DNA of 64,000 bases from Defluviicoccus sp. (GTDB taxonomy: Bacteria; Pseudomonadota; Alphaproteobacteria; Rhodospirillales; Defluviicoccaceae), in the NCBI GenBank assembly GCA_029624735.1, contig JARSSM010000021.1, forward strand, positions 23,273-87,272, written 5' to 3'. Every line of letters starts with the position of its first letter. The stretch's first letter is position 1. Positions 1 through 10,239 of this stretch are shown piece after piece. The notes beneath the pieces were generated by a model that did no database searches, was not told where the DNA came from, and saw only the letters and a program-made list of their open reading frames with translations. Made by a program: the position numbers and the translations under genes.

Positions 1-591
1 GTGCCGTTTACCTTGATCGGCGCCACCACGCGGGCGGGACTGATTTCAACCCCGTTGCGCGACCGTTTCGGCATTCCACTCAGGCTCGAATTCTACAACG
101 AGCAGGAGCTGACGGCAGTGGTCCAGCGCGCGGCCGACATCGCCGAACTCACGTTGACCGAAAGCGGCGCCCATGAGATCGCCCGCCGCTCACGCGGGAC
201 GCCGCGAATCGCCGTGCGCCTTCTTCGCCGCGTGCGCGACTTTGCCGTGGTCGCCGGCAGCCTCCCGGTCGATGATGCGGTTGCCGATGCGGCGCTTGCG
301 CGCTTGGATGTCGACAAGCGCGGCCTTGACGCGCTCGACCGCCGCTACCTGCGCTGCATCGCCTTGCACTACGGCGGCAAACCGGTCGGGGTTGACACAC
401 TCGCGGCGGTGCTGTCAGAAGAACGCGACACGATCGAAGAAGTCATCGAGCCGTTTCTTATCCAGCAAGGCTTCGTCGTTCGTACGCCGCGCGGCCGGGC
501 GCTCTGTCCCCCAGCATTCGGCTATCTGGGCCTTTCGGCACCGAGCAGCGACAGCGATACCGGGCTCCTGTTTGATGATACGGAAGTTTGA
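1..591 (+). CDS. ruvB: Holliday junction branch migration helicase RuvB, C-terminal part (5' end outside window)
   Basis: The window opens inside ruvB. The first residues read [10 protein letters not shown], the sensor 1 / arginine-finger segment of RuvB, followed by the conserved PLRDRFGI stretch, the lid domain and the C-terminal winged helix ([15 protein letters not shown]). About 196 residues remain of a family norm of about 340, so the Walker A and B parts lie upstream of base 1 and the GTG at base 1 is not the true start. RuvB is the hexameric AAA+ motor that drives Holliday junction migration with RuvA. It sits just upstream of ybgC-tol-pal, the usual alphaproteobacterial arrangement. 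Confidence 0.95.
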   Translation: MPFTLIGATTRAGLISTPLRDRFGIPLRLEFYNEQELTAVVQRAADIAELTLTESGAHEIARRSRGTPRIAVRLLRRVRDFAVVAGSLPVDDAVADAALARLDVDKRGLDALDRRYLRCIALHYGGKPVGVDTLAAVLSEERDTIEEVIEPFLIQQGFVVRTPRGRALCPPAFGYLGLSAPSSDSDTGLLFDDTEV

Positions 592-607
592 GTTGTCCCA
601 AGCCGGG

Positions 608-1036
608 ATGAATAGCGGCGAGTTCGTGCATCCTGTCCGCGTCTATTACGAGGATACGGACTCGGCCGGGATCGTGTACTATGCGAACTACTTGCGGTTC
701 GCCGAACGCGCCCGCACCGAAATGACCCGCGTGCTCGGGCTTGAACAAGGCAGACTGGGGCAGGAGCGGGACCTCTATTTCGTCGTCCGCCGCTGCCACG
801 CCGATTATCGCGCTCCAGCCCGGCTTGACGACTTGCTCGAGATCGCAACCCGGATCACCGCACTGGGCGGCGCTTCGATGGAGATGGCGCAAGTCGTGCG
901 CCGGCAAGCCATCGATCTCGTCCGGCTCGATGTGCGTCTCGCCTGCATCAACGGTGCCGGCAAGCCCGTGCGGATACCCGAGGATGTCTACCACGTGTTT
1001 CAAGAGGTCGTTGACGCATCGACGAGGCAGGGCTGA
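608..1036 (+). CDS. ybgC: Tol-Pal system acyl-CoA thioesterase YbgC
   Basis: A 142-residue hotdog-fold thioesterase. The signature YEDTDSAGIVYYANYL near residue 13 contains the catalytic aspartate of the 4-hydroxybenzoyl-CoA thioesterase group. Length fits the family (about 135-140). The ATG at 608 was chosen because the family signature begins about ten residues after the start; the frame stays open further upstream inside ruvB but carries no homology. YbgC hydrolyses acyl-CoA or acyl-ACP and is nearly always the first gene of the tol-pal operon. Its TGA overlaps the tolQ ATG (ATGA), so the two are translationally coupled. Confidence 0.93.
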   Translation: MNSGEFVHPVRVYYEDTDSAGIVYYANYLRFAERARTEMTRVLGLEQGRLGQERDLYFVVRRCHADYRAPARLDDLLEIATRITALGGASMEMAQVVRRQAIDLVRLDVRLACINGAGKPVRIPEDVYHVFQEVVDASTRQG

Positions 1037-1758
1037 TGGAGGAACAGGCAATATCCGTTGCCGCAATCGGCATTGAGGGAGCGACGCAGGGCTTTTCCGC
1101 CTGGCACATGTTCATGAACGCGGACATGGTCGTGAAGGCGGTGATGATCCTGCTTGTGCTCGCCTCGATCTGGAGCTGGACCATCATTTTCGAGAAGCTG
1201 TTCACGTTGCGGGTTCTCCACCGGCGGGCGGACGCGTTTGAGAATGCGTTCTGGTCCGGGGCTTCGATTGACGATCTGTATGAGCGGATGGGGCCGCGCC
1301 CACGCGATCCGATGGCCGCCGTGTTCGTCACGGCGATGCGCGAATGGCGGCGGGTGACGGAGCGCCACGGCGAGGGAATCCCGAGCGGGATCGAGGATCG
1401 GATCGAACGCGTCATGCAGGTCACGACCGGGCGTGAATTGGACCGGGTCGAGCGCTACATGACCTTCCTGGCCTCTACCGGATCGACGGCGCCGTTTGTC
1501 GGCCTGTTCGGCACCGTGTGGGGTATCATGAACAGCTTTCAGGCGATTGCGGTGTCAAAGAACACGAGCCTTGCGGTTGTTGCACCCGGCATCGCCGAGG
1601 CGCTGTTCGCCACCGCGCTCGGGTTGCTGGCGGCGATTCCGGCGGTGCTGGCGTTCAACAAGCTCTCGCGCGATCTTGATCGTTACGCCGGCCGGGTAAA
1701 CGCCTTTGCCGGCGAGTTCCTCGCGATCCTGGCCCGGCAGATCGACGACAGACGCTAG
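1036..1758 (+). CDS. tolQ: Tol-Pal inner-membrane proton channel subunit TolQ
   Basis: A 240-residue MotA/TolQ/ExbB-type protein with three membrane segments: about residues 33-53, then a pair about 145-170 and 180-205, separated by a cytoplasmic domain. The stretch STAPFVGLFGTVWGIMNSF is the conserved TolQ/ExbB pore region. With TolR it forms the proton-motive-force motor that energises TolA and the outer-membrane Pal link during cell constriction. The start ATG overlaps the ybgC stop by one base and the gene ends 4 bases before tolR. Confidence 0.96.
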   Translation: MEEQAISVAAIGIEGATQGFSAWHMFMNADMVVKAVMILLVLASIWSWTIIFEKLFTLRVLHRRADAFENAFWSGASIDDLYERMGPRPRDPMAAVFVTAMREWRRVTERHGEGIPSGIEDRIERVMQVTTGRELDRVERYMTFLASTGSTAPFVGLFGTVWGIMNSFQAIAVSKNTSLAVVAPGIAEALFATALGLLAAIPAVLAFNKLSRDLDRYAGRVNAFAGEFLAILARQIDDRR

Positions 1759-1762
1759 AACC

Positions 1763-2239
1763 ATGGCCGGCACCATCGAGCGGAGATCCAAGGTCGCGGT
1801 GGCTGGTTCTCGTCGGACACGGCCGATGAGCGAGATCAACGTTACGCCGCTGGTTGACGTGATGCTGGTTCTGCTGATCATCTTCATGATCACAGCGCCG
1901 TTGTTGGCAACCGGGGTGCAGGTCGACCTGCCCAAGGCTGAAACGTCGCCGATCCCCGATCAGGAAAAGCCGGTGATGGTCTCGGTCAACCGGGAAGGCC
2001 AAGTGTTCGTTGGCGAGCAGGCGGTCGGCCTCGATGGGCTGATCAGTCATCTTTCTGGCGTTCAAGGCAGCGATCCGGAGCGCCGGATTCTGGTGCGCGG
2101 CGACGAAGCGATCAATTACGGGCAGGTCATGCGGGTGATCAGCACCATCCACACGGCCGGTTTCCGCCGGGTCTCGCTGCTGACCGCGCCGCCCGAGAAC
2201 GCAACAGAACCGCCCCGGCGGGGCGGCGCGCGGCCTTAA
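1763..2239 (+). CDS. tolR: Tol-Pal motor subunit TolR
   Basis: A 158-residue ExbD/TolR protein. It has a short basic cytoplasmic N-terminus, the family motif MSEINVTPLVDVMLVLLIIF at residues 22-41 whose membrane aspartate carries protons, and a periplasmic domain of about 100 residues. The ATG at 1763 was chosen because upstream codons of the open frame overlap tolQ. TolQ and TolR together transduce the proton gradient to TolA. The C-terminus is proline- and arginine-rich and is probably disordered. Confidence 0.95.
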   Translation: MAGTIERRSKVAVAGSRRTRPMSEINVTPLVDVMLVLLIIFMITAPLLATGVQVDLPKAETSPIPDQEKPVMVSVNREGQVFVGEQAVGLDGLISHLSGVQGSDPERRILVRGDEAINYGQVMRVISTIHTAGFRRVSLLTAPPENATEPPRRGGARP

Positions 2240-2253
2240 GAGACGGCGCCACG

Positions 2254-3585
2254 ATGCGACGGCCACTCGTTCTTTCCATTCTGCTGCATCTTGCCATCGT
2301 CCTGGTGGCGCTGGTCGGGATCTTTCGGCCGCGGCTGCCGTCGATGCCGCAGGAGGTCGCGCCGGTGGTGGATGTCCTGACGGTCGCCGATCTGACCCGG
2401 GCACCGGCACCGGCCGAACCCGCTGCGCCGGCTGCCCCGGCTGCCCCGCCAGCGGCGAAGGCTGAGCGCGAGGCGCGGCAGGACGATGCGGTGGTTGTGC
2501 CGAAGCCGCCACCGGAACCCGTCAAGCGTGAGCCTGCGCCAAAACCGCCAACGCCTGCCGCCATTGAGCCAATCAGGCAGGCGCCACCGCCGCCGGAACC
2601 GCCCCGGCAGGCCGCGCCGCGGCCGAAGCCCGAGCCCGCGAAGCCGGTGCCGCCGCAGAAGCAGGAAGCACCCGCGCCTGTCAAGCAAGCGGCAGCGCCA
2701 CCGCCACCGCCACCAACGCCGGCACCGGCTCCAGTCAAGACCGTTGCGAAGCCCGCTCCGCCGCCGGAACCGGCCAAGGTGCCGGCCAAGGTGAATGAGC
2801 CGCCGGCAGCAAAGCAGGCGCCCGTCCAGAAACCGGAGCCGCCGCAGAAGCGCGAGCCGCAGCAAAAGGCGGCCGCACCGGCGCCGGAGCGCAAGGCGGA
2901 GCCGCAGCCGCGACCGCCGGAACCGCCGCGCGTTGCCGAGAAGAAGCCTGACGAGAAGAAGACCGACGACAAGAAGCCCGACGACAAGAAGACCGACGAC
3001 AAGAAGACCGACGACAAGAAGCCAGAACCGAAGGCAGACTTCGACGCCGTGCAGAAGGCGATCCATGAGCTCGGGCGCCAAACCACGGCCGAGAAGCGGC
3101 CACAGGCCCAAGCCTCCGCCTCGGCGCAGACCGATGCCAAGCCGCAGGCGCGGAAGGCCGATGAAGCTACGCCCGCAAGCGCGCTCGATCAGCAGTTCGC
3201 CCGTGTCATCGGCAAGGCGCCGGCGGCAGCGCCGGCGGCAGCGGCGGCCGGCCGCGAGGTGAGCCAGGCGGTGAGCATGAGCGAGATCGATGCGGTACGC
3301 CGGCAGATCGAGCGCTGCTGGAATCTGCCGCCCGGCCTCAAGGGGGATGGCGACCTTAAGGTTTCGATCAGGGTCGAGATGAATGCCAACGGCACCCCGC
3401 GCGCGGCCCGGGTCGAGGCATCGCCGCAGATGAACACCAGCGCCTCTTACCGGGCGACGGCGGAAAGCGCGCTGCGAGCCGTTCTCAATCCTCGTTGCCA
3501 CCCGTTCAACTTGCCGGCAGAAAAGTTCGATCGCTGGCAGACGATGACACTCGTTTTCGATCCGAAGGAGATGCTGGGGACATGA
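2254..3585 (+). CDS. tolA: Cell envelope integrity protein TolA
   Basis: A 443-residue protein: one N-terminal membrane anchor (about residues 6-24), a very long Pro/Ala/Lys/Glu-rich periplasmic spacer (about 45-330) and a C-terminal TonB/TolA-like globular domain (about 340-440, from [25 protein letters not shown]). TolA spans the periplasm from TolQR to TolB/Pal. The spacer is proline-rich rather than the helical Lys/Ala type of E. coli, as is common in alphaproteobacteria, and includes a run of D-D-K-K-(T/P) repeats. The stop overlaps the tolB ATG. Confidence 0.93.
   Translation: MRRPLVLSILLHLAIVLVALVGIFRPRLPSMPQEVAPVVDVLTVADLTRAPAPAEPAAPAAPAAPPAAKAEREARQDDAVVVPKPPPEPVKREPAPKPPTPAAIEPIRQAPPPPEPPRQAAPRPKPEPAKPVPPQKQEAPAPVKQAAAPPPPPPTPAPAPVKTVAKPAPPPEPAKVPAKVNEPPAAKQAPVQKPEPPQKREPQQKAAAPAPERKAEPQPRPPEPPRVAEKKPDEKKTDDKKPDDKKTDDKKTDDKKPEPKADFDAVQKAIHELGRQTTAEKRPQAQASASAQTDAKPQARKADEATPASALDQQFARVIGKAPAAAPAAAAAGREVSQAVSMSEIDAVRRQIERCWNLPPGLKGDGDLKVSIRVEMNANGTPRAARVEASPQMNTSASYRATAESALRAVLNPRCHPFNLPAEKFDRWQTMTLVFDPKEMLGT
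2950..3024 (+). repeat. Five tandem 15-bp units inside tolA
   Basis: Five consecutive units of consensus GACGACAAGAAGACC encode the repeated pentapeptide DDKK(T/P) in the TolA spacer. The first unit has GAG for the second GAC and two units differ at the last codon. The exact in-frame period makes this a likely site of length variation by slippage or unequal recombination, changing TolA spacer length without frameshift. Confidence 0.9.
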
Positions 3586-4931
3586 GGGACGCGGTCTGGC
3601 GCCGATTGCAGGCTACGATAGGGGCGGTTGCGCTGGCCCTTGTCCTCGTTGCGGGACTCCCCGCAGCCGCCGATCTGCGGATCGACATCACGCGTGGCGT
3701 TGTCGAACCGCTGCCGATCGTCATCTTGCCGTTTCCTTCGGCCGGCGGTGACCAAGCCTCCGATGTCGGCACCGAGATTACGAACGTCGTTGCCGCGGAT
3801 CTCGAGCGCTCAGGGCTGTTCAAGCCGCTCGATCCACGCCCGCTCTCGGTTTCGCAGCCGTCCCTGGACACGCTGCCGCTGTTCGCCAATTGGCGCCTGG
3901 TCAACACGCAAGCCCTTGTTCATGGCCGCACGACCGCGTTGCCCGACGGCAGGCTCAAGATCGAGTTCCGGTTGTGGGACGTCTTTGCCGAGCAGGAGAT
4001 GCTGGGCCGCGCCTATTCAACGCCGGCCGGCAATTGGCGCCGGATCGCACACGTGATCGCGGACGCAATCTACAAGCGGATTACGGGTGAAGATGGCTAT
4101 TTCGACACCCGGATCGCCTACATTGCCGAATCCGGCCCGCGCAGCCGCAGGACCAAGCGGCTCGCGATCATGGACCAGGACGGCGCCAACCACCAGTTCT
4201 TGACCGAGGGCAACAACCTGGTCCTGACGCCGCGATTTTCGCCCTCGTCCCAGGACATTGCCTATCTGCGCTATGCCGACAGCCAGCCACGCGTGCATAT
4301 CCGCAACCTGACCACGCGCGCGGACGAAGCCCTGTCCGGCATTTCAGAGATCACCTTCGCACCGCGCTATGCTCCGGACGGCGAGCGCCTGATCGTGAGC
4401 ATGGCGGTTGACGGTAACACTGATATTTACACATATGATTTGCGGGACCACACCCGCCGGCGGCTGACGACGACCTCAGGGATCGACACCTCGGCCAGCT
4501 ATTCCCCGGACGGCAGGCAGATCGCTTTCAACTCCGATCGCGGCGGCAGCCTGCAGCTCTATGTGATGGACGCCGACGGCTCGAGCGTGCGCCGAATCAG
4601 CCGCGGCGATGGGCGCTATGCGACGCCGGTGTGGTCGCCGCGCGGTGACCTGATCGCGTTCACCAAGACGCAAGGAGGGCAGTTCCACATCGGCGTTATG
4701 CGGCCGGACGGCTCGGGGGAACGGCTGCTGGCACAGGGGTTTCGGGTTGAGGGACCGGCGTGGGCACCCAACGGCAGGGTGATTCTCTTTTTCCGTCAGG
4801 AGCCGGCCCTGAACGACGCGCAAGGTGGCCGCTCGCGGCTGTTTACCGTTGATCTGACCGGGCAAAACGAGCGTGAACTGGTGACTCCGCTCGATGCGTC
4901 GGACCCGGCTTGGTCACCCTTGCGACCCTAG
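3582..4931 (+). CDS. tolB: Tol-Pal periplasmic beta-propeller protein TolB
   Basis: A 449-residue periplasmic protein. Residues 1-30 form a Sec signal peptide ending in PAAA before DLRIDI; residues about 31-170 are the TolB N-terminal domain ([13 protein letters not shown]), and the rest is a six-bladed WD40-like propeller with repeated motifs such as [19 protein letters not shown] and [12 protein letters not shown]. TolB binds Pal and the TolA C-terminus. The start was placed at the ATG that overlaps the tolA stop, because it directly precedes the signal peptide; upstream codons in this frame are antisense-free tolA overlap only. Confidence 0.95.
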   Translation: MRDAVWRRLQATIGAVALALVLVAGLPAAADLRIDITRGVVEPLPIVILPFPSAGGDQASDVGTEITNVVAADLERSGLFKPLDPRPLSVSQPSLDTLPLFANWRLVNTQALVHGRTTALPDGRLKIEFRLWDVFAEQEMLGRAYSTPAGNWRRIAHVIADAIYKRITGEDGYFDTRIAYIAESGPRSRRTKRLAIMDQDGANHQFLTEGNNLVLTPRFSPSSQDIAYLRYADSQPRVHIRNLTTRADEALSGISEITFAPRYAPDGERLIVSMAVDGNTDIYTYDLRDHTRRRLTTTSGIDTSASYSPDGRQIAFNSDRGGSLQLYVMDADGSSVRRISRGDGRYATPVWSPRGDLIAFTKTQGGQFHIGVMRPDGSGERLLAQGFRVEGPAWAPNGRVILFFRQEPALNDAQGGRSRLFTVDLTGQNERELVTPLDASDPAWSPLRP

Positions 4932-4948
4932 GGGCGGACTCCTATAGT
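4920..4948 (+). promoter_or_regulatory. Candidate sigma70 promoter for pal
   Basis: TTGCGA at 4920-4925 and TATAGT at 4943-4948 are separated by exactly 17 bases, starting at the very end of tolB. The 160-base gap before pal is the only sizeable gap in the tol-pal run, so a private promoter for pal is plausible, as is known for this gene in enterobacteria. Assigned from the motif only. Confidence 0.55.
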
Positions 4949-5092
4949 GCCAGCCGTTGTGTGCGGGTGTGAGCTGATGGCGTGGACCTGCCGGCGGGTG
5001 GCTGCCGCGACCCGTCCGGGAGTGTGCTCGGCTTGCAGCATGCCGGGGCTCCAAAGCCCGAACGAGACGTAGACCCAGGAGGATCAGGTCTG

Positions 5093-5653
5093 ATGAGAAG
5101 CAGGTTTCTTCTGCTGGCGCTTTTCCTTGTCGCAGCGTGTTCGTCGACCGATGCCGATGAGGCGAAACAGGTCGCGACCGGACAGGACACCGGTGCTGCG
5201 GCGGCGGCCGGCGGATTGCCTTCGACGAGAACCACGCCGTCCCGGCCTTCGGGGTTCGACCAGGGCGGCCTGCAACCGGTCGAGAGCGCGCGGCAGCTGA
5301 GCGAAGCCGGGGCCGACCGGGTCTACTTCGCCTTTGACAGCTACGACCTTGACGCCCAGGCGCGCGGGATCATCGAGCGGCAGGCGCGTCTCCTCACGAC
5401 CCAAGGCACGATCAATGTCACCGTTGAGGGGCATTGCGACGAGCGCGGAACGCGGGAGTACAACATTGCGCTCGGTGAGCGGCGGGCGAGCGCGGTGCGC
5501 GATTATCTCATCGCCTTGGGGGTTGCACCCAACCGCTTGCGCGTCGTCTCATACGGCGAAGAGCGGCCGGCAGCGATTGGCTCGAACGAGGACGCCTGGG
5601 CACAGAACAGGCGCGCCGTTACGGTTGTCATGGGCGCCGCGGCGGGCAGCTAG
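5093..5653 (+). CDS. pal: Peptidoglycan-associated outer-membrane lipoprotein Pal
   Basis: A 186-residue lipoprotein. The lipobox LVAAC gives lipidated Cys16; a low-complexity linker follows, then an OmpA-like peptidoglycan-binding domain from about residue 78 (VYFAFDSYDLDAQA ... NVTVEGHCDERGTREYNIALGERRA). Pal anchors the outer membrane to peptidoglycan and is the outer-membrane end of the Tol-Pal machine. The ATG at 5093 follows an AGGAGG-like site (CCAGGAGG at about 5075-5082) and begins the lipoprotein signal; earlier in-frame codons would spoil the signal. Confidence 0.96.
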   Translation: MRSRFLLLALFLVAACSSTDADEAKQVATGQDTGAAAAAGGLPSTRTTPSRPSGFDQGGLQPVESARQLSEAGADRVYFAFDSYDLDAQARGIIERQARLLTTQGTINVTVEGHCDERGTREYNIALGERRASAVRDYLIALGVAPNRLRVVSYGEERPAAIGSNEDAWAQNRRAVTVVMGAAAGS

Positions 5654-5657
5654 CGGC

Positions 5658-6806
5658 GTGTTCTTGGTGCGAACGATTGCGCGGTTTGTTGTGACACAGC
5701 TTCGTTTCTTGGATCGACCGTTTGCCGGTACGTGCCACGGCATCGCCGCGTGCTTCCGTGGGGCCGGATCGTCTTGGCTTGTAGCGCTACTGATGAGTGC
5801 GGCCGTGGCGCTGGCGACGGGCGGATTGGCGCCACGCACGGCGGTCGCGCAGTCGCTTTCAAGCGACCCTGCAGCGTTGCTCAACCGCATTGAGTTTCTT
5901 GAGCGCCAAGTGCGCTACTTGAGCGAGCGCCAGAATGACAGCCGGCAGGTGACGGAAACCCGGGAGGTCAAGGAGGTGCCCGCCGTCGATCCGGCTGCGG
6001 CGGCTGCAGCGACCGGGGGCGGAGCGGCGACGGCACGGCTTGCCGTGCGTATCGGCGAGCTCGAGCAGGACATCCGCTCCGTTACCGGCCGAATGGAGGA
6101 CGTATCGTTTCAGGTCCGGCGGCTGAACGAGCGCCTGGATAAGCTCACAACCGATCTCGAATACCGCTTGAGCCAGAAGCCGCCGGGCGAAGGCGGTGCG
6201 GCGTCTCCCGTTGTGAGCGGGCGTTCAGAACTCGGGAATTCGGGCGCCGGCGTGAGCCGGCCAGCGTCACCGCAAACGGGCCCGGTGGTCCTCGGGGCGG
6301 TGCCGAGCCAGAGCCAGCCAGAACCTGCGTCTGCACCCCCGGCTCCTGCGCCGGCGCCGGCTATCGCGCCGCCTGCGCCTCCGCCGGCAGCGCCGCAGGG
6401 TGCCGCCGCGGCTCAGCCCTCGACGCCGCGCGAGGTCTACGCGAGCGCGTTCGCGCAGCTGCAGCGGGAAAAATACCCGGAAGCCGAAGCCGGCTTTCAG
6501 CAGTTCCTGACGCGCTATCCGGACGATCCGCTGGCGGAGAACGCCAACTATTGGCTCGGAGAGTCGTACTACGCCCAAGGCGACTACGCCCGTGCCGCGA
6601 CGACCTTCCTCGAAGGCTACGAGAAGCACAAGAAGGGCGCCAAGGCCTCCGACACGCTCCTCAAGCTGGCGATGAGCCTCGGCCGCCTGAACAAGAAACC
6701 CGAAGCCTGCGCGACCCTACAGGAACTTGGGCGCGCCTTCCCCGGGGCGCCGTCGGCGGTCAAGAGCAAGGCCGGGGAAGAGCGGCGGCGTCTCGGCTGC
6801 AGCTAA
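5658..6806 (+). CDS. cpoB: Cell division coordinator CpoB (YbgF), TPR protein
   Basis: About 382 residues from the GTG used here. A hydrophobic segment followed by TAVAQ marks a signal peptide; then comes a coiled-coil trimerisation region (LNRIEFLERQVRYLSERQ and a second helix), a proline-rich linker, and a C-terminal set of TPR repeats beginning REVYASAFAQLQREKYPEAEAGF. CpoB coordinates peptidoglycan synthesis with Tol-driven outer-membrane constriction. The start is uncertain: GTG at 5658, 5667 and 5691 and ATG at 5793 are all in frame; the last lacks a basic n-region. It lies 4 bases after pal. Confidence 0.88.
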   Translation: MFLVRTIARFVVTQLRFLDRPFAGTCHGIAACFRGAGSSWLVALLMSAAVALATGGLAPRTAVAQSLSSDPAALLNRIEFLERQVRYLSERQNDSRQVTETREVKEVPAVDPAAAAAATGGGAATARLAVRIGELEQDIRSVTGRMEDVSFQVRRLNERLDKLTTDLEYRLSQKPPGEGGAASPVVSGRSELGNSGAGVSRPASPQTGPVVLGAVPSQSQPEPASAPPAPAPAPAIAPPAPPPAAPQGAAAAQPSTPREVYASAFAQLQREKYPEAEAGFQQFLTRYPDDPLAENANYWLGESYYAQGDYARAATTFLEGYEKHKKGAKASDTLLKLAMSLGRLNKKPEACATLQELGRAFPGAPSAVKSKAGEERRRLGCS

Positions 6807-6807
6807 C

Positions 6808-8268
6808 GTGCCGGTGGCGGACGCGCCGGCGCCGATCGACAGCGAAGAGTTCGCGGCGCTGATGCGCGCCGTAGGCCCGTTCGAGCCGGCGCCGCGGCTG
6901 GCCGTCGGTGTTTCCGGCGGACCAGACAGCCTTGCGCTCGCACTCCTGGCTGCCGAGTGGGTGCGTGCGCGCCATGGCTCACTCAGCGCGCTCATCGTCG
7001 ATCACGGTTTGCGGCCGGAGGCCGGGGCCGAGGCCCGGCGCACCCGCGCGTGGCTGCATGCACGCGGCATCCAGGGTGAGATCCTGCGCTGGGAGGGTGG
7101 AAAACCAACATCGGGCATCCCGGCGCACGCCCGCACGGCCCGCTATCGGCTGCTCCTGGAGCGGTGCCGGCGGATGGGCATCGTCCACCTGCTGCTCGGA
7201 CACCATGCCTTCGATCAGACGGAAACGGTTCTGATGCGCCTGTTCGGGGGCAGCGGGATCGATGGACTGGCTGGTATTCTTCCGATTCGGTACACGCCGC
7301 TCACCCGCATGGTGCGGCCGCTGTTGCCGATTGACCCGGCGCGGCTGCGCGCGACCTTGACCGCCCGCGGCCAAGTCTGGCTGGAGGATCCGACGAACGC
7401 CGACCAAGCCTATACCCGCGCTCGCGTCCGCCGTGCCTTGGCCGGTTTTCCGGCAGCGATGGGGATCCGGGACGAGCTGGCGCGCTTGCGGGCGTCGGCT
7501 GTGCAGGCGACGGAAAGGCTTGATGCCGCCATCGACGACAGCTTCGCACGCTGCTGTGAGATTGACCGCCTCGGTTTCGCCTGGGTGGACGAGGACGCGC
7601 TCGCAGCCGTACCGGAGGAGGTCGCCTGGCGGCTGTTGGCGCGGGTCTTGTGCGGTATCGGCGGCACCGCTTGGCCGGCCGCGACGTCTTCGGTGCGGGC
7701 TCTGCGAGGTCGAATTCTGAGCCGCGCTGGCAGACCTTCGGGGAGCCTGGGGCGGTGCCGGCTGCTGCGGCGCGACCGACGCCTGCTTATCTGTCGCGAA
7801 CGCCGCCATCTGCCAGTGGCGGTTGCGGTCGAGGGCGGTGAAAGCGTGCTGTGGGACGGACGTTTCCTGGTCCGTATCCCGCCACGGCGCTGGCTTGGCG
7901 GCGGCCGTTACCGGCTCATGCCGGCACCGCAGGAGGTGTGGCGGCGACCGGAGGCGCCGGCTGTCGAACAAGCACTGAGCCGGGTGCCGATGGAAGCCCG
8001 CTTGAGCCTGCCGGTGCTGATGGGGGAAAGGGGCGAAGCAATCTTGCCGCAGGCGATGCCGCCCAACGGCAGCCAACTGAAGGACGCCGGCCCGCCGCGC
8101 CTCGCGATCGCGTTCAGTCCAAGAAGAGCGCTGAAGGGGACGGGAAGGTTCCTTGCCCTCGCTCAGTCGCGTATTATGTTGTGGGAGGAGGCGCTGCCCG
8201 CCGTGCTTGCCGTCGACGGCGGCCGGGCGGGATCAGGCGCGGAACAGGAAGAACAACGTGAATATTAG
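6808..8268 (+). CDS. tilS: tRNA(Ile)-lysidine synthetase TilS
   Basis: A 486-residue PP-loop ATPase with the signature SGGPDS at residues 36-41 and the family stretch [30 protein letters not shown]. It ligates lysine to C34 of the CAU-anticodon tRNA-Ile, switching its identity from Met to Ile; it is normally essential. The GTG at 6808, two bases after the cpoB stop, gives a normal N-terminus; the frame is open further back within cpoB. The C-terminal third is poorly conserved. TilS followed by FtsH is a widespread bacterial gene pair. Confidence 0.93.
   Translation: MPVADAPAPIDSEEFAALMRAVGPFEPAPRLAVGVSGGPDSLALALLAAEWVRARHGSLSALIVDHGLRPEAGAEARRTRAWLHARGIQGEILRWEGGKPTSGIPAHARTARYRLLLERCRRMGIVHLLLGHHAFDQTETVLMRLFGGSGIDGLAGILPIRYTPLTRMVRPLLPIDPARLRATLTARGQVWLEDPTNADQAYTRARVRRALAGFPAAMGIRDELARLRASAVQATERLDAAIDDSFARCCEIDRLGFAWVDEDALAAVPEEVAWRLLARVLCGIGGTAWPAATSSVRALRGRILSRAGRPSGSLGRCRLLRRDRRLLICRERRHLPVAVAVEGGESVLWDGRFLVRIPPRRWLGGGRYRLMPAPQEVWRRPEAPAVEQALSRVPMEARLSLPVLMGERGEAILPQAMPPNGSQLKDAGPPRLAIAFSPRRALKGTGRFLALAQSRIMLWEEALPAVLAVDGGRAGSGAEQEEQREY
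8152..8177 (+). promoter_or_regulatory. Possible promoter for ftsH inside the end of tilS
   Basis: A CTTG at 8152-8155 and a TATTAT at 8172-8177 sit about 80 bases before the ftsH GTG. The CTTG element recalls heat-shock sigma32 promoters of alphaproteobacteria and FtsH is a heat-shock protein in many bacteria, but the spacing is not ideal. Weak motif evidence only. Confidence 0.3.
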
Positions 8269-10192
8269 CCGCAACCTTGCCCTCTGGATCGTGATTGCGC
8301 TCCTTGTGTTCGCTCTGTTCAACTTTTTTCAGAGCACGACGCCCCGCGGCAATAATACCCCCATGGGCTACTCGGAGTTTCTCGCCCAGGTGGAGAGCGG
8401 CGATGTTCGCGAGGTCACGATCAAGGGCCGGACCTTGACGGGCCTGCACCGTGACGGCAGGCCAATCTCAACCTATGCGCCCAACGATCCGCATCTGATC
8501 GACAAGCTGCAAGAGCACAACGTGCGCATCACGGCGCAGCCGGCGGAGGACGCAACGCCGACGCTGTGGAGCATCTTGCTGTCGTGGTTCCCGATGCTGC
8601 TCCTGATCGGGGTGTGGATCTTCTTCATGCGGCAGATGCAGGCCGGCGGCGGCAAGGCGATGGGGTTCGGCAAGTCGCGCGCGCGCCTGCTGACCGAGAA
8701 GACCGGGCGGATCACCTTCGAGGACGTGGCCGGCATCGATGAAGCCAAGCAGGAACTGCAGGAAATTGTCGAATTTCTGAAGGATCCGCAGAAGTTCCAG
8801 CGCTTAGGTGGCAAGATTCCGAAGGGGTGTCTCCTCGTCGGGCCGCCGGGAACCGGCAAGACGCTGCTCGCGCGCGCGATCGCCGGCGAGGCGCGGGTGC
8901 CGTTCTTCACGATTTCAGGCTCGGACTTCGTCGAGATGTTCGTTGGCGTCGGCGCCAGCCGGGTCCGCGACATGTTCGAGCAGGGCAAGAAGAACGCGCC
9001 GTGCATCATCTTCATCGACGAGATCGATGCCGTCGGCCGTCACCGCGGCGCCGGACTTGGCGGCGGCAACGACGAGCGCGAGCAGACCTTGAACCAGTTG
9101 CTGGTGGAGATGGACGGCTTCGAGTCCAACGAGGGCGTCATTCTGATCGCGGCGACCAACCGGCCCGACGTGCTCGACCCGGCGCTCTTGCGGCCGGGTC
9201 GCTTCGACCGCCAGGTCGTTGTGCCCAACCCGGATATTCTCGGGCGCGAACAGATCTTGAAGGTGCACATGCGCGCGGTGCAGATCGGTCCGGACGTCGA
9301 TGCCCGCGTGATTGCGCGCGGCACGCCCGGCTTTTCTGGCGCCGATCTCGCCAATCTTGTCAACGAAGCCGCTCTGATGGCCGCGCGTGCCGGCAAGCGC
9401 CTGATCGCGATGATCGATTTCGAGGCCGCGAAGGATAAGGTGCTGATGGGGATGGAGCGGCGCTCGATGGTGATGACGGATGAGGAGAAGCTCCTCACCG
9501 CCTATCACGAAGGCGGGCATGCGCTGGTCGCGCTCAACGTCCCTGCGCACGATCCGTTGCACAAGATCACGATCATTCCGCGCGGGCGGGCCTTGGGCGT
9601 TACCGTCTCGCTGCCGGAGCGCGACCGCTACACCTTCTCGCTTACCGAACTGCAGTCCCGGCTTGCGGTGGCCTTTGGCGGTCGCATCGCCGAAGAACTG
9701 GTCTTCGGCCCGGAGAACGTCACCACTGGCGCAGGCAACGACATCAAGGTGGCAACCGAGATGGCGCGCCGGATGGTGACCGAATTCGGCTTCAGCGAAA
9801 AACTGGGGCCACTGCGCTACGCCGACAATCAGGAGGAGATCTTCCTCGGCCATTCGGTCACGCAGCAGAAGCACGTGTCGGATGCGACCGCACGCCTGAT
9901 CGACGAGGAAGTGAGGCGCCTGATCGATGAGGCCGAACAGCGGGCGCGGGACATCCTGACCGAACACCGCAAAGATCTTGATGCGGTAGCGACTGCTCTG
10001 CTGGAGCACGAGACCCTCTCGGGCTCAGATGTCCGCGATATTCTCAATGGCCAACCGATCCATCGGCCGACCGCCACGGCCGAGGACGTGCGTGACAGCG
10101 GCCGCCGTTCGTCCGTACCGACCAGCGGCAAGAGGTCTTCGCAACCGGGACCGTCTGCGGGGCTCGAGGCCGACCCGCGGCCGGGCTATTGA
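8258..10192 (+). CDS. ftsH: ATP-dependent zinc metalloprotease FtsH
   Basis: A 644-residue membrane protease. Two membrane segments (about 7-24 and 105-125) flank a periplasmic domain; an AAA+ module follows with Walker A GPPGTGKT at 195-202, Walker [12 protein letters not shown] and the second region of homology; the zinc peptidase domain has HEGGH at 417-421. It degrades unassembled membrane proteins and regulators such as sigma32 and LpxC. The GTG at 8258 is preceded by GGAACAGGAAG and overlaps tilS by 11 bases. The last 50 residues are a variable, probably disordered tail. Confidence 0.96.
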   Translation: MNISRNLALWIVIALLVFALFNFFQSTTPRGNNTPMGYSEFLAQVESGDVREVTIKGRTLTGLHRDGRPISTYAPNDPHLIDKLQEHNVRITAQPAEDATPTLWSILLSWFPMLLLIGVWIFFMRQMQAGGGKAMGFGKSRARLLTEKTGRITFEDVAGIDEAKQELQEIVEFLKDPQKFQRLGGKIPKGCLLVGPPGTGKTLLARAIAGEARVPFFTISGSDFVEMFVGVGASRVRDMFEQGKKNAPCIIFIDEIDAVGRHRGAGLGGGNDEREQTLNQLLVEMDGFESNEGVILIAATNRPDVLDPALLRPGRFDRQVVVPNPDILGREQILKVHMRAVQIGPDVDARVIARGTPGFSGADLANLVNEAALMAARAGKRLIAMIDFEAAKDKVLMGMERRSMVMTDEEKLLTAYHEGGHALVALNVPAHDPLHKITIIPRGRALGVTVSLPERDRYTFSLTELQSRLAVAFGGRIAEELVFGPENVTTGAGNDIKVATEMARRMVTEFGFSEKLGPLRYADNQEEIFLGHSVTQQKHVSDATARLIDEEVRRLIDEAEQRARDILTEHRKDLDAVATALLEHETLSGSDVRDILNGQPIHRPTATAEDVRDSGRRSSVPTSGKRSSQPGPSAGLEADPRPGY

Positions 10193-10239
10193 AAGCGGGC
10201 ACGGACACGACCGCTAGGCTTTCGGCCGGAACGCAAACG

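Noticed and set aside
2139..3501. Long open frames antisense to tolA
   Set aside because: They mirror the Pro/Ala/Lys codon bias of tolA; their translations are low-complexity and match nothing.
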